Origin: Notospermus geniculatus | Taxonomy: Eukaryota; Nemertea; Pilidiophora; Heteronemertea; Lineidae | DNA: 64,000 nucleotides | Reading direction: 5' to 3' | Assembly (NCBI GenBank): GCA_002633025.1 | Contig: NMRB01001482.1 | Span: 45,573 to 109,572, forward strand | Shown: piece after piece, positions 20,562 through 31,385 of the stretch | Numbering within the stretch: the stretch's first letter is position 1 | How the letters are laid out: every line of letters begins with the position of its first letter | Made by a program: the position numbers and the translations under genes | Notes under the pieces: generated by a model | Seen by the model: only the letters and a program-made list of their open reading frames with translations | Databases searched by the model: none | Told to the model about the DNA's origin: nothing

Positions 20562-23426
20562 GGGCATGTAGAAAACGCGGATAACGCGGATATCCGCCGG
20601 ATATCCGGATATCGCGGATATTCGAAAACGCGGAATCTCGAAAACGCGGAAATACAAAAAAATAAATGACGATATACTAAATAATTTGGCTGTCGAGGTA
20701 TTATAGACATAATACAACTCAAGATACAATGGAAGGTCCCATCTGGGACCGTCGGTAGATGGCTGACTGGAAAATTGTAATTATAAACAGAAGCCGTTAG
20801 AAGCGAATTCCTGACTAACTCCACCATTTTCGCTTATTACAGCGGCAGCAGCTTTCGTTGTTACCGGTACTGGTAAGTTTATGCACTTGTCCTTGACCTT
20901 GGCAACAACAGACTTCTTGGTTTGGCATTACCATGCTGGAAGCGACCAACATGGTGAACCTTACCAACAGAGAAGTACTGAAGAAGAATCAAATTGTTGA
21001 TTACCCGACCACACTAATTCTGGACAGAAGAAATCCGTTTCTTCGAAGTTTTGTCGTGTCGATGTGTGTAGTGACGCTTAGATAACACGATCTGGCCACG
21101 GCTTAACGATGGCAACTTCCTGTGCTCAACAACATCAAAACTACCCCGGAATTTATCCACAAACTGTGGCCATAGTTGTTAATGCTTTTCTAGGCCTTCA
21201 ACCTGAATAAGTAAGAATTAAAACGGTGATTCAGCTAAACGCCCTTTGTGAAATCGGCCCTCGGTGTATAACCCAGCGTGATTCCTATGCCGTGGAACTT
21301 CTTTACTTACAGCCGCACGTGTATGGGCGGTTATTTCCGCAGAATTAGACGTGCCTGTCGTGCGAGTGAAGCAGACGTAGACGTGAGTGTAGTGTGCATG
21401 AAGCAGAAGTTGACGTGTTTGTTGTGTGTATGAAGCAAACATTAGAACTGCGAAAATAATATCAATGACCATGAAAAAATCATGTGTCAACGTGAAAAAT
21501 ATCATATGCGTTAATCAGACGTGGATGGCGTTGCAGTCGATTGCAGCGCCACCCAACGTCTTATCAGCGCATAAGAAATTTTTCACGTTGACATGATTTT
21601 TTCAGGCACGTCTTATTTCTGCGGAAATAACCACCCGTAGTTATTTCCGCAGAAATTAGACGTGCATGTCCTGAGAGTGAAGAAGACGTAGACGTGTAGC
21701 ATATGTTTAGTGGTAGAAAAAAATCTCATGGCAACATGAAAAATATCATATGCGTGAATCAGACGTTGGGTGGCGCTGCAGTCGGTGAATTCGTTTGTAA
21801 ACACACAGCAGTGAGGAAACTATCAATGGCCATGAAAAAAACATAGGTCAACGTGAAAAATTTCTTATGCGCTGAGAAGACGTTGGGTGGCGCTGCAATC
21901 GACTGCAGCGCCACGCAACGTCTGATTGACGCATATGATATTTTTCACGTTGACATATGATTTTTTCATGGTCATTGATATTATTTTCACAGTTCTAATG
22001 TTTGCTTCATACACACACCAAACACGTCTACGTCTGCTTCACTCGCACGACAGGCACGTCTAATTCTGTGGAAATAACCGCCCATACACGTGGAATCATC
22101 ATGACGCGTCATCCCATGACGCTGTTGGCGTGCACTGATGCAGGCCTATCCGCTGACACTATGTTGATGTAGCCAGGTGGATTTTGCATTCGAGAGGGAC
22201 TGTACGGTGCTGCCACATGGTCACTGTTGGCAGGACTAACACCCATCCTGGGGATGAGGTTAGAGGTCATCACCCTCTTCCTCCAGCACATGTTGCAGGG
22301 CCAACAAGGATTGGATGTAGCTCCCGATAAGTTCCAAATTTCACCATATTTCCCAATCGTTATGAATTAACCACCTGGCTCATTCGATCTCATTTCAATC
22401 ATGGTTTTGATTGCTGCAATTGACATTTTCTATCTTGGAGGGTTTAGTGGACTTTAGGCAGTTTTAGTCGCACTGACCCATGGTCAGCTAATTATAGCTC
22501 ACTTTCTTTATTCCTTTGTTCTGCTGGTAGGTGGTATGCCATGTGCAAGGGGGTACATTGGTGCATTATACACTGTGGGGGAGTGTGTGTCAGGGGGTTG
22601 GAATAAGTCCCATACCGGTGCGGAGTTTGTGAACTGAAACTGAATTGTTCTCATATTTTTTTACCCACATGCATATATATATATATTTTTTATTAATTAA
22701 ATTAGTGTATTCTCATTACATGCTAGTTCATATGTTAGTATGTGGCCTAGCCTGTGGCTGTGTATGCTGTGTGTATGTGAATAGCCTAGCCCTACACACC
22801 AGTGGATATTGACCCGAGACTTTGAACCCGGGCGCACGGTGGGTCTACGATCAAGTGCGTCCTTAGGCCTGGTGGTGTACTTTGCAGAGGATGTACAACC
22901 GGGTTACATTGACACTGTTACCATGGTTAAGTGACGACACGTCACTTGGTATGAAGTTCCGACCGAATTTTACACTTCGAGAGTAGGCAATGTTGATGTT
23001 TCAAGTGGCAAAGATAGCGGCTTTCTTAATATGCTACATGTACGAGGGACGATAATTCGCCGCTGGTGTCAAGTGTGTAATATCTCTTCCACATTGACAG
23101 ATCGGGGCGGGGGGAGATTCCGAATAAAAAACGCATTTCCTTAGACTACGGCCCTTGAGATGCCTGGAATTCGCTTCTAACGGCTTCTGTTTACAATTAC
23201 AATTTTCCGGTCGGCGGTACCGCCGTCATCGCGCCTTCTACCGACGGTCCCAGATGGGACCTTCCATTATATCTTGAGTTGTATTATGTCTGTAATACCT
23301 CGACAACCAAATTTATTTAGTATATCGTCATTTATTTTTTTGTATTTCCGCGTTTTCGAGTTTCCGCGTTTTCGAATATCCCCGATATCCGGATATCCGG
23401 CGGATATCCGCGTTTTCTACATGCCC
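20562..23426. mobile_element. 2.9-kb MULE-type element, 9-bp TSD AGCAGGGAC
   Basis: Inverted ends of about 250 bases begin GGGCATGTAGAAAACGCGG and contain tandem GCGGATATCCG words. AGCAGGGAC is duplicated at 20553-20561 and 23427-23435. It sits inside the DDE coding region of another MULE. The interior includes a double foldback at 21309-22093 and about 1 kb with no recognised gene (22100-23100), so it appears non-autonomous. Confidence 0.85.
21309..22093. mobile_element. Double foldback segment inside the 2.9-kb MULE element
   Basis: The outer ends CACGTGTATGGGCGGTTATT and, reversed, CCGCCCATACACGTG are perfectly inverted. The block contains two further inverted units sharing GTTATTTCCGCAGAA(A)TTAGACGTGC and GACGTTGGGTGGCGCTGCA. 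The GGGCGGTTAT...CCGC and AGACGT words tie it to the A1/A2 family. It may be a derivative of that family carried as a subterminal part of the host element. No own target duplication found. Confidence 0.6.
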
Positions 23427-23435
23427 AGCAGGGAC

Positions 23436-24054
23436 GCAACGGGTCACGCAGAATGTCATCGATATCGAAATGTCACAGTTTGAGGTTGTGCATTCCATTG
23501 GGGACAATCTACCTGGCGGAAGATACAAGAGATTAGCCTCGCTCCCGCTTACCCCGTAATGACAACGCTACGCACAACTTGTGCCGACAGCTCCTCGCCT
23601 TGGCCTTTCTTCCCCACGAGCACATCCAGCCGATATTCGAGCAACTGGAACGGAAGGCTACGACAGAGAAACTGCAGTAGCTCACGAACTACATCCGTTG
23701 CCAATGGAACGATGGGAATCTCTGGAAGCCAACAACTTGGAGCACCTTCAAGCAGCATTATACGCACCAACAACGACGTTGAGGGCTGGCACGGCCCTAG
23801 ATCGCCACGCACGACGCGGAAATCTGACTTTCCACCTATTGGTCAAACATCTACAAGAGCAAGCACTGTAAGCATGCAAGTTCGACTCATATCCGAGGAG
23901 AAGTTGAAAGGTAGACAACGTCGAAAATACCGGGCATGCGGGGTAGTGCAGGGACAATTGAATGCCATTTGGAATGCATACATCAACAGAGAGAAATCCC
24001 CCAAACTGCTTCTGAGGAAACGTTCGCACTTTATTGCTCCGAATATCAATGAAT
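23436..24054 (+). pseudogene. MULE transposase C-terminal part
   Basis: After the duplication AGCAGGGAC the coding resumes. The recognisable part is NLCRQLLALAFLPHEHIQP and a helix (23571-23750, one in-frame stop). Next come R-T-N-N-D-V-E-G-W-H (23766-23795) and a region with FHLLVKHLQEQAL and RLISEEKLKGRQRRKYR, ending near 24054. RTNNDVEGWH is a strong marker of MULE transposases in animals. Several frameshifts are needed, and the middle of the DDE core is missing between 20561 and 23571. Confidence 0.75.
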
Positions 24055-24057
24055 GAA

Positions 24058-24330
24058 GGACTTTCTCTCTCAATCAGTGTAATTAACGGAATTGTCAATG
24101 TCACTTGCATCTACTGTGAAAAACCTGTCAAGAGGCAGGAGACGTCGAAGCCTATTTATAGTTCTGGTATCAATTCTCAGAGTAATGTTTCTGATGTGGA
24201 AGCAGAAAATGCTTCAATTAAATCGACTACTACCAAGAGCGGAAGGGAAGTAAAACACTTTGGCAGTTGGATAACAGGACTTTGGTCATCTGCCAGTCCT
24301 TCTCCCCAAGGGAGGGTGGAAGTGATTTAG
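24058..24330 (+). CDS. Coding-like segment before the zinc-finger exon
   Basis: An open frame includes T-C-I-Y-C-E-K-P-V-K-R, then a serine-rich region, and ends at a stop near 24330. An intron-like gap with a pyrimidine-rich tract and CAG precedes 24360. It may be an earlier exon of the same gene. No family recognised. Confidence 0.3.
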   Translation, partial: GLSLSISVINGIVNVTCIYCEKPVKRQETSKPIYSSGINSQSNVSDVEAENASIKSTTTKSGREVKHFGSWITGLWSSASPSPQGRVEVI

Positions 24331-24359
24331 TGTACTCAATGTCTTACCTACTGTTTCAG

Positions 24360-24489
24360 GGCTTCTTCCTGTGGAATCTGGATCTTCGGTAGAAGATGTT
24401 CCTGGTGTGGGGGTACCTTTTCCTCTGGAGAATTCGAAGATGGTGTGCCGGAAAGCCCAAAAAGAAGTTTTGCTGCCAGTGGTGCCCTG
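24360..24489 (+). pseudogene. First half of a C2H2 zinc finger exon (split by insertion)
   Basis: The exon follows a good acceptor (CTACTGTTTCAG). It ends with KPKKKFCCQWCP, the two-cysteine half of a C2H2 finger. The reading is interrupted exactly by the 24490-26042 element. After it the frame resumes with RYLTAASQLRRHSRRQH, the two-histidine half. Removal of the element and one CTG copy restores the CX2C...HX4H finger in frame. The finger presumably binds nucleic acid; which gene this is, I cannot say. Confidence 0.65.
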
Positions 24490-26042
24490 GGTCCTTATTC
24501 ACAAAGCATCCGTACGCTTTAACGGATCCGTTAAGCCTCCGTTACGGTTTGCGCCGTATTCACGAAGCATCCGTACATTTACGCATCCGCAGAACACGTG
24601 CGTAAAATAGCGAATTTTTGCGGGAACTCCAGGGTTCCCGTTAAGGCTTACGGATCTCCGTCGTGCATCTCAATTTAATACATTTAGCACTTGATTTTTC
24701 GTCCGCATCACGAAATGCCTAATTTTTACCCACAAATGATCATTTCTGCAGTGTACATAGTATACATGTATACATCGCTAAGTTTGGACTGAAAAAAATA
24801 CATAGCGAGTATATATAGCGTTAAAACTTGTTCATTAATTTGGAAAAATCCCAGGTTTAGATATTCTGGCAGGGTGTCCTAGATATGTGATGTTGTTGTA
24901 CAGCATGAAACGCCTAATTATGTATTTTCAAATCCCGGCGTGGTACGCTATTTTAATGTGAATATCCATTGATTTCGTCTTGACGAAACGTTGTAAATGT
25001 TCTTAAACTGTTAGGAATATCTTGCATTTGATCTCTTTATTTGCGGTGGCGTAGTATCAGGCTCGGCACAATCGGGGCGAATACTCCAGCTGTACTGGCC
25101 ATTAACTTTGATGGCACCAATCATATCAGTCACGATTCTAGGACGTCTACCCCAGACATTCCCCCNNNNNNNNNNNNNNNNNNNNNNNNNNNNNNNNNNN
25201 NNNNNNNNNNNNNNNNNNNNNNNNNNNNNNNNNNNNNNNNNNNNNNNNNNNNNNNNNNNNNNNNNNNNNNNNNNNNNNNNNNNNNNNNNNNNNNNNNNNN
25301 NNNNNNNNNNNNNNNNNNNNNNNNNNNNNNNNNNNNNNNNNNNNNNNNNNNNNNNNNNNNNNNNNNNNNNNNNNNNNNNNNNNNNNNNNNNNNNNNNNNN
25401 NNNNNNNNNNNNNNNNNNNNNNNNNNNNNNNNNNNNNNNNNNNNNNNNNNNNNNNNNNNNNNNNNNNNNNNNNNNNNNNNNNNNNNNNNNNNNNNNNNNN
25501 NNNNNNNNNNNNNNNNNNNNNNNNNNNNNNNNNNNNNNNNNNNNNNNNNNNNNNNNNNNNNNNNNNNNNNNNNNNNNNNNNNNNNNNNNNNNNNNNNNNN
25601 NNNNNNNNNNNNNNNNNNNNNNNNNNNNNNNNNNNNNNNNNNNNNNNNNNNNNNNNNNNNNNNNNNNNNNNNNNNNNNNNNNNNNNNNNNNNNNNNNNNN
25701 NNNNNNNNNNNNNNNNNNNNNNNNNNNNNNNNNNNNNNNNNNNNNNNNNNNNNNNNAATGCGTTTAAGAAATCATATGATTTTGACGTCACATCGAATGG
25801 ATATGTTACATGTAGGCCTAATTATCGTTAGCGTTAGTGTGGTTTCTTAAACTCACTAACACGCGAGGAGCTCTAGACTTACCGAATAACGGAACTCGGT
25901 AATCAGCGGATCTCCGCAATTTAACGGATCTCTAACGGAACCTTTCGTGAATACGGCGTAGCGCAATTCTAACGGATCCGTTAGGCCACCCGTAAGGGCT
26001 TTTGCGGATCCGGTAATAGCGGAAGCTTTGTGAATAAGGTCC
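24490..26042. mobile_element. 1.55-kb inverted-repeat element, 3-bp TSD CTG, contains assembly gap
   Basis: The ends are GGTCCTTATTCACAAAGC and, reversed, GGACCTTATTCACAAAGC. Inverted subterminal words such as TAACGGATCCGTTA and CGTATTCACGAA follow. CTG flanks both ends (24487-24489 and 26043-26045). A 3-bp duplication fits PIF/Harbinger-like families. The interior is partly unknown because of 591 unresolved bases, so a transposase could be hidden there. Confidence 0.75.
25166..25756. other. Assembly gap (591 N)
   Basis: All bases are N. Any long frame crossing it is artificial. Confidence 1.
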
Positions 26043-26821
26043 CTGGTAGATACTTAACTGCTGCAAGTCAGCTTAGGCGCCATTCAAGGCGTCAGCATAG
26101 TGCACCGTGTTTTGTGATTCCCGCTTCCCTGCTATGCCTCATACTGGCACTCAAGCATCCAACAACACATCTGCCAGCATCCCATCAGCCAACATCTCCT
26201 TCAGTAGTGGTGATGTCAGTTACATGCCGAAGCCCACATGTACCGCACCAGCCAGCATCCCATCAGCCAACACCTCAATCAGCTATGATGTCAGTTACAT
26301 GCCGAAGCCGCCGATAAAATGTACCCCAGCAGCCAGTATCCCATCAGCCAACATCTCAATCAGCGGTGATGTCAGTCAGTTACATACCAAAGCCGCCGAC
26401 AACATGTACCGCGTCAGCAGGTATTCCATCAGCCAACAACACCTTCAGTAGTGCTGATGTCAGTTAATACAAGCCGAATACCACATGTACCGCACAAGCC
26501 AGTATCCCATCAGCTAACACCTCAATCAGCTGTGATGTCAGTTACATGCCAAAGCCGCCGACAAAATCGCACCAGCCAATATGCCAAAGCCGACAACAGG
26601 TACTACACCTGCCAGCATCTCATCAGCCAAGCCGACAAGACGTATCACTGACATACATGACATATGCCCGTAGCCGAACCTACTTCAGCCACAACCAATG
26701 CCAATTTGCAGCCGACATCATCCTCGCATCCTTCTCACCTTGGTCTCCTTTTCAATGATGATGAATGTGTAGACCAAAACAACAACTCGCATTTCTCCTT
26801 CGGGAATGAGGATGCATATAC
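26043..26821 (+). pseudogene. Zinc-finger gene continued: second finger half and tandem-repeat region
   Basis: The first 70 bases complete the C2H2 finger (AASQLRRHSRRQH). Then a minisatellite of about 80 bases is translated in changing frames; one frame reads repeated ASIPSAN..S...DVSYMPKP. From about 26667 a clean frame runs as PVAEPTSATTNANLQPTSS and then LLFNDDECVDQNNNSHFSFG up to the A2 insertion. Across the A2 insertion this frame continues at 29656. Frame changes inside the minisatellite make the protein uncertain. It may be spliced out, or the gene may be decayed. Confidence 0.5.
26157..26600 (+). repeat. Minisatellite, about 80-bp unit, five to six copies
   Basis: Each copy contains CCCATCAGCCAACA, TCAATCAGC-like and GATGTCAGTTACATGCC(A/G)AAGCC phrases. 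Copies differ by small indels, one with a GTCA duplication. It lies in the coding direction of the zinc-finger gene. Confidence 0.75.
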
Positions 26822-27798
26822 GGTCGGGTGACAAACGCGGAAGGCGGAACGCCGGATTACGGACGGCAGACGGCGGATGGCGGATCTCGGAAGGCGGAAT
26901 ATGTGGTTGTGTATGGGCAGTTATATCCGCAAAAAGTAGATGTTGGCAAAATAGAGACGTAGGTTACAAAATCAGCGACGTGCTTTTAGAAAACAGCCGT
27001 AACAAGACAAAGATGTTCTTTAACAAAACAGAGACGTTTAGCTGTGATTTGGAGTCGTTCACAAAGGAGACGTTGGGTGGCGCTCGTGGCAGTTAAAGGT
27101 GAACTAGCCATTATTTACCTCCTGTCCAGACAAATTTTAATGAGGTACGAATTTGATTGGATGTTGGTGCATGGTGATGTCCCATCATGCCTCAGCATGA
27201 ATTAAGATGAAAGGTGGCGCTGCGACCGCTTTCCTGAAAATCGGTATTTACTGTAGTTGAGCCCTGTGGGTTGATGTTTTTTTTAAATTCCTTCGCAGTG
27301 CATTATTACTAGGATGTGTCTATAAAACGTCTGGCTCAAAACTAAAATAATAGGTGGCGTTGCTGAGATATTAATACATTTACGTTTTTGGTCATAAGTT
27401 CTGAATGGGTTAACATATTGACGTAATTCTAGTACGTTCATCATTTACACATGCCAAAAAAGTCGGTCACGTGACCAAGTTATGTTTATCTCCGCTTGGT
27501 TGGGATAGCGCCACTAGTTGGAGGAAGGAAGGCCCAGGAAGTCCAAGCATTCTAATTTACTGAAAAAGATGAGGAAGAGGTCAATGCGGAAAGTTGCATT
27601 ATGTAGCCTATGGATGCAGAGATATGTGTAAATAATGAATGTACAAGAATTAGGTCAATATGTTAACCCATTCAGAACTGATGACCAAAACGTAAAATCA
27701 TTAATACCTCAGCAGCGCCATCTATTATTTTAGTTTTGCGCCCGACGTTCTGTAGATACATCCAAATACCTAATGCACTGCGACGGAATTTTAAAAAA

Positions 27799-29037
27799 GG
27801 CCGGGTTTATTTGGCAAGCATGCTTGCCGAGCAGTTCCTTTTTTCGTCCTTATTTAGCAAGCATGCTTGCCATCTAATGCTGAAAAATGTCCCTATTTGG
27901 CAAGCATGTCATGCCCCCTAATGAATATTAATCAGGACATGTGCTTGCCATATTATTCAGCACGTTTGGCTATTGGGCAAGCAAATACGTCAGTGTTGTT
28001 TGTTATAAATTCCTTGTTTGTTATAACCTTGGAGGAACTTGTAACCTATCCAGGTACAAGCAAGGGCCAAGGGAGATCGGGGGGGGGGGCACAGTTACAC
28101 AGAGTAAAAAACCTCATGTCCATGTTGTACTTTTTGGACGGAAAATTTGAGAGGCACGGCGCTGATTTTTGGCACGGGCGGGAGCGATAGTATTTTTTTA
28201 TCTTGAACTTACTTAACGGAACCCAAACAACAATATTCATGTCAATGGCACCCTCACCTAGTTACTGAGCATTGACTACTCTGGCCAGTGAGACCACCAT
28301 CCGGCAGTCGTTTGTTGGCACCTTCCACTGTTCGGATCTACTTTTGTACGAAAACACAAAACGTTTCTTCTTGATATGCCTTTTCGGAGAAAAAGGAAAA
28401 AAAACAAGAAAAACGAAAAAAATGAAGAAAAAAAGAAAAAAACATGCATGTGATCACGCAAGTTTCGTACCCGCGACATTGTGGTTGCTGGCCCATCACT
28501 CTTTGCACTGGGCTAATCAACTGGTTGCAGATATGCGGTGGGCATTTATTAACTGGTTCAGGACAATGCAGGTAACTCGTCGTTTTAAGCCAAACTTGGC
28601 GTACTTTTTGGCAAACCAGGGTCGATAAATAACCACTTTCTTCTGAAAATCGCTTGTAGGTGGCTCCTTTCCGCACGGCCCCCTCTACTAAACGATATTT
28701 TCTGCCCTACCAGCTGCTCTGGGAGCGCTGCATAATTAATGAGCTAGACGTGCATCCAAGACCTACGTTTACTGCATTCACAGCAGGTAACTGTGCAAAT
28801 AAACAGTTCGATGCCTTTAACGCCGTCTTAAAATCCTCGTTGGAGGCATAGCCTACTCTCAATCGCAACTTTTCGATGCCTTTTGGCGAGGGCTGCGACG
28901 GCGAGTCGGAGGACGCCATCTTGATCTTCTGTTTGCATAATTAATGGAGTCTAATTAATATTCATTATTGTCTGCTTGCCATCTAAGACCAAATTTCTGT
29001 AATTCGGCAAGCATTTGCTTGCCAAATAACCACTTCC
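27799..29037. mobile_element. 1.24-kb element with GGCAAGC repeats, 9-bp TSD, inside A2
   Basis: The ends share TTATTTGGCAAGCA in inverted orientation (left GGCCGGGTTTATTTGGCAAG, right reversed GGAAGTGGTTATTTGGCAAG). TTTAAAAAA is duplicated at 27790-27798 and 29038-29046. The corresponding A1 site (about 14870-14885) is empty. GGCAAGC/GCTTGCC palindromes recur six or more times near both ends. The interior is unlike either end and includes a possible captured exon at 28710-28919. Confidence 0.7.
28710..28919 (-). CDS. Candidate captured exon inside the GGCAAGC element
   Basis: A minus-strand ATG in good context (AAGATGGCG at 28919) opens a 70-residue frame with an S/P-rich start, then KLRLRVGYASNEDFKTALKA and a hydrophobic part. 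GC content and codon use are gene-like, unlike the surrounding AT-rich element. A GTAGGT donor-like site lies near 28770. It may be a piece of a host gene picked up by the transposon. No family recognised. Confidence 0.3.
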
Positions 29038-29646
29038 TTTAAAAAAATACTTACCAATGGGGCTCAACTACAGTGAAAACCGATTTTCACGAAAGCGATC
29101 GCAGCGCCCCCTTTCATCTTAATTCATGCTGAGGCATTATGGGACATCACCATGCACCAACATCCAAACAAATTCGACCTCATTAAAATTTGTCTGGACA
29201 GGAGGTAAATAACGGCTAGTTCACCTTTAACTGCAACGAGCGCCACCCAACGTCTCATTAATGAACGACTCCTAATTATGTCAACGTCTGTGTTTGGCGT
29301 ACCATTCAAAATTATTGCTACGTTTAAAAAAATATGCACGTCTCTGATGACGCACGTCTCCAAATTCTGTTCACGACTCGAGTTCCACCGAACGTCTCTT
29401 TTGTGAACGACTCCAAATCACAGCTGAACGTCTATGTTTTGTTACAGATCGTCTTCGTTTTGCAAAAGAACGTCTCTGTTTTCTAAAAGCACGTCTATGA
29501 TTTTTGAATCTACGTCTATGTTTTGTCAACGTCTACTTTTTGCGGATATAACCGCCCATAGGTGGCCCCATTCCGGCGTCCGCCATCCGCCCTCCGGCGT
29601 CCGGATCCGGCGTCCGCCATCCGCCATCCGCGTTTGTCACTCGACC

Positions 29647-29839
29647 TCCATATACCACGTACAATACCGACAGGAGCGATAATAGACCAGTGCATCTGCC
29701 CTTTTCGTCAAAACCAGACGCACCACCATCCAGTAGCCCAACACTGCGATCGTTATTAAGTACTGTTCAGCGGTTGGAAAATGAAGTGAACTCCTTAAGA
29801 CAGAGAGTGACTTACTTGGTGCTTATTTATCATTCATGA
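29647..29839 (+). pseudogene. Zinc-finger gene continued after A2: coiled-coil segment
   Basis: After the A2 duplication the frame of 26667-26821 resumes as TYNTDRSDNRPVHLPFSSKP, a proline/serine stretch, and LLSTVQRLENEVNSLRQRV, a clear leucine-heptad coiled coil. It stops at 29837-29839 or uses a donor near GGTGCTT. A coiled coil after zinc fingers suggests a DNA-binding protein that dimerises; that is inference. Confidence 0.5.
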
Positions 29840-30189
29840 ATTGAATTTACTTTCATACTTCATCAGGTCGTTGTAAAAAGTATCCAATTCAGAAGTACAC
29901 CACATTTGTTTACATTATTCACATTTTGATCTGTTTTTGATGGTTCATCAAAATTCCCGAAGTGAGCCAACTACCCTGTACAATGGCAAGACAAATGTAA
30001 GTCAAAATACTTACAATTGACATCATCAATTCACCAACACTAAATGGTACAACAGTCAGTGCGTGACTTTGCCAACATACACACCTATTTATATTGCACA
30101 GATACTATGATAATCAACATGAATAATTAATAATACTAATTAATAATTAAATACGTCATTTGTCAAAGACCACCAATTCCGTGTAAGCT
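29840..30189. other. AT-rich intron-like stretch
   Basis: No exon or repeat seen. Confidence 0.4.
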
Positions 30190-30375
30190 GTGTTACGGAA
30201 CACCCGGCATGCGGAAGTGGTATATGCTGTGCATTTTCACATACAACATTATATTCAGCAATTTATTAACCCATACAAGGCAAGTTGTGAACCCTGTCAC
30301 CGCCAGGTTCATCCAGTGCTTAACTCATCTGCCCCCAGGTTTCAGCAGACAGTATCCTGTGTTGAAGTTTTCTAA
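30190..30375 (+). CDS. Unrecognised coding-like frame related to 8400-8660
   Basis: A 61-residue frame containing RNTRHAEVVYAVHFHIQHYI and NPYKAS. Its pattern matches the frame at 8446-8530 (RNAEAEHAMHCRIQH...HPYTA). Shared spacing of residues with divergent DNA suggests protein-level constraint in a repeated gene family. A second frame (to 30511) continues with KSFGNKMQRIVIVQRNN. Confidence 0.35.
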   Translation: MLRNTRHAEVVYAVHFHIQHYIQQFINPYKASCEPCHRQVHPVLNSSAPRFQQTVSCVEVF

Positions 30376-31039
30376 AAGCTTTGGAAATAAAATGCAAAGA
30401 ATTGTAATTGTTCAGAGGAACAACCTTTCTTCTAATATTTTTCAATCAATACCAGAGGATGTGAAAAAAAATTGGACAGAAGATGCTGTGTTGGAGTCCG
30501 GGAGCAGATGAGTTAAATCCATGAAGTTTGAAATGCAACACATCACTACATGTGCATGCACACTGTTGCGTCAAATGACAATGTCTGTGCCGTGTGCTGG
30601 CATGTTTACCGCAGTAAAGCAAAATGTCACCCTTTGAAAGCAATGTTGCCCTCGGCTGGTGCCTCGGACAACATGGCTTTCTTGGCGGGACATTTTACTG
30701 GGTGAGGTCAAATATTTACTAAAACTGGATTGAGTTATCGTAGAGTTTACTCCAAGCCCGAAAAATTGGTTGCTCAACCCAACAGTGAATGTAATTAGTA
30801 AATGTAAGGCTTGACTAGGCTGGAAGGAAAGGGGTTTTATAAATTATAGCTTGGAGCAATTAAACTAACAGTATAATTCCCCCAAGGGTAATTTATAATA
30901 AGAAAATGTATGAAAAGATGATGACAAAATAGACATATAAAAAAAGAAATGAAGGGCAAGGGCCAAGGTAATAAGAAAGAAAGAGGCTGCGAAAATAAAG
31001 AATGGCGTAAAAGATGAAAAAGAAAGGAAGCCTATGTGA

Positions 31040-31385
31040 ACGGCAACTGCAAACCACTGACCAAAGAAAAATTAGAAAGAGGCAATGGAAGACAAAGGCC
31101 TAGAAAGAGGACCCCTGTCCTCCACAGAAAAGGGCCTACTCAAAGGACAAAAAAAGGGGGCTGCAAACCACTGACCAACGAACGAATAGGAGAAGAGCAT
31201 GGAAGACAAAGGCCTAGATAGAGGACCCCTGTCCTCCAGAGAAAAGGGCCTACTAATTTAGCAAATTTTGCAAAGCACTGACCAACGAGCAAAATGGGAG
31301 AAGAAAAATGGAAGACAAGGCCTAGAAAGAGGACTCTGTCCCCGGTCCTGTCCTCCAAAGAAACGGACCTACTAAAGGGAAAAAA
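31040..31385. repeat. Three tandem copies, about 110-bp unit, Penelope-related
   Basis: Units start at about 31044, 31160 and 31270. Each contains CACTGACCAA(A/C)(G/A)A, GGAAGACAA(A)GGCCTAGA, GAGGACCCCTGTCCTCC and GGCCTACT. The 3' untranslated part of the Penelope-like element at 36600-37170 has the same order of words (CACTGAGCAATGAG, AAGGCCTAGACC, GGCCTACC). So this is probably a Penelope-derived tandem array. Confidence 0.5.

Larger units (their letters stand above)
26822..29646 (-). mobile_element. Foldback element copy A2 (MULE-like), 9-bp TSD
   Basis: The termini GGTCGGGTGACAAACGCGG (left) and GGTCGAGTGACAAACGCGG (right, reversed) bound the element. The flanks TGCATATAC (26813-26821) and TCCATATAC (29647-29655) match at 8 of 9 positions. 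Subterminal GGCGGATGGCGGA repeats, AGACGT arrays and a central GATAGCGCCACTAGTTGG region match A1 in reverse orientation. It carries one secondary insert (27799-29037). Without it the element is about 1.58 kb and non-coding. It lies in a coding segment that is continuous once it is removed. Confidence 0.8.

Noticed and set aside
23581-24110. Overlapping frames on both strands at the MULE C-terminal part
   Set aside because: Only the plus-strand frames with RTNNDVEGWH and the helix blocks fit a known protein; the rest are shadows.
25041-25850. Long open frames across the N stretch
   Set aside because: They consist of unresolved bases and are artefacts of the assembly gap.
28272-28628. 118-residue frame with a poly-lysine run
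   Set aside because: The run comes from an A-rich low-complexity patch. No domain or splice support.
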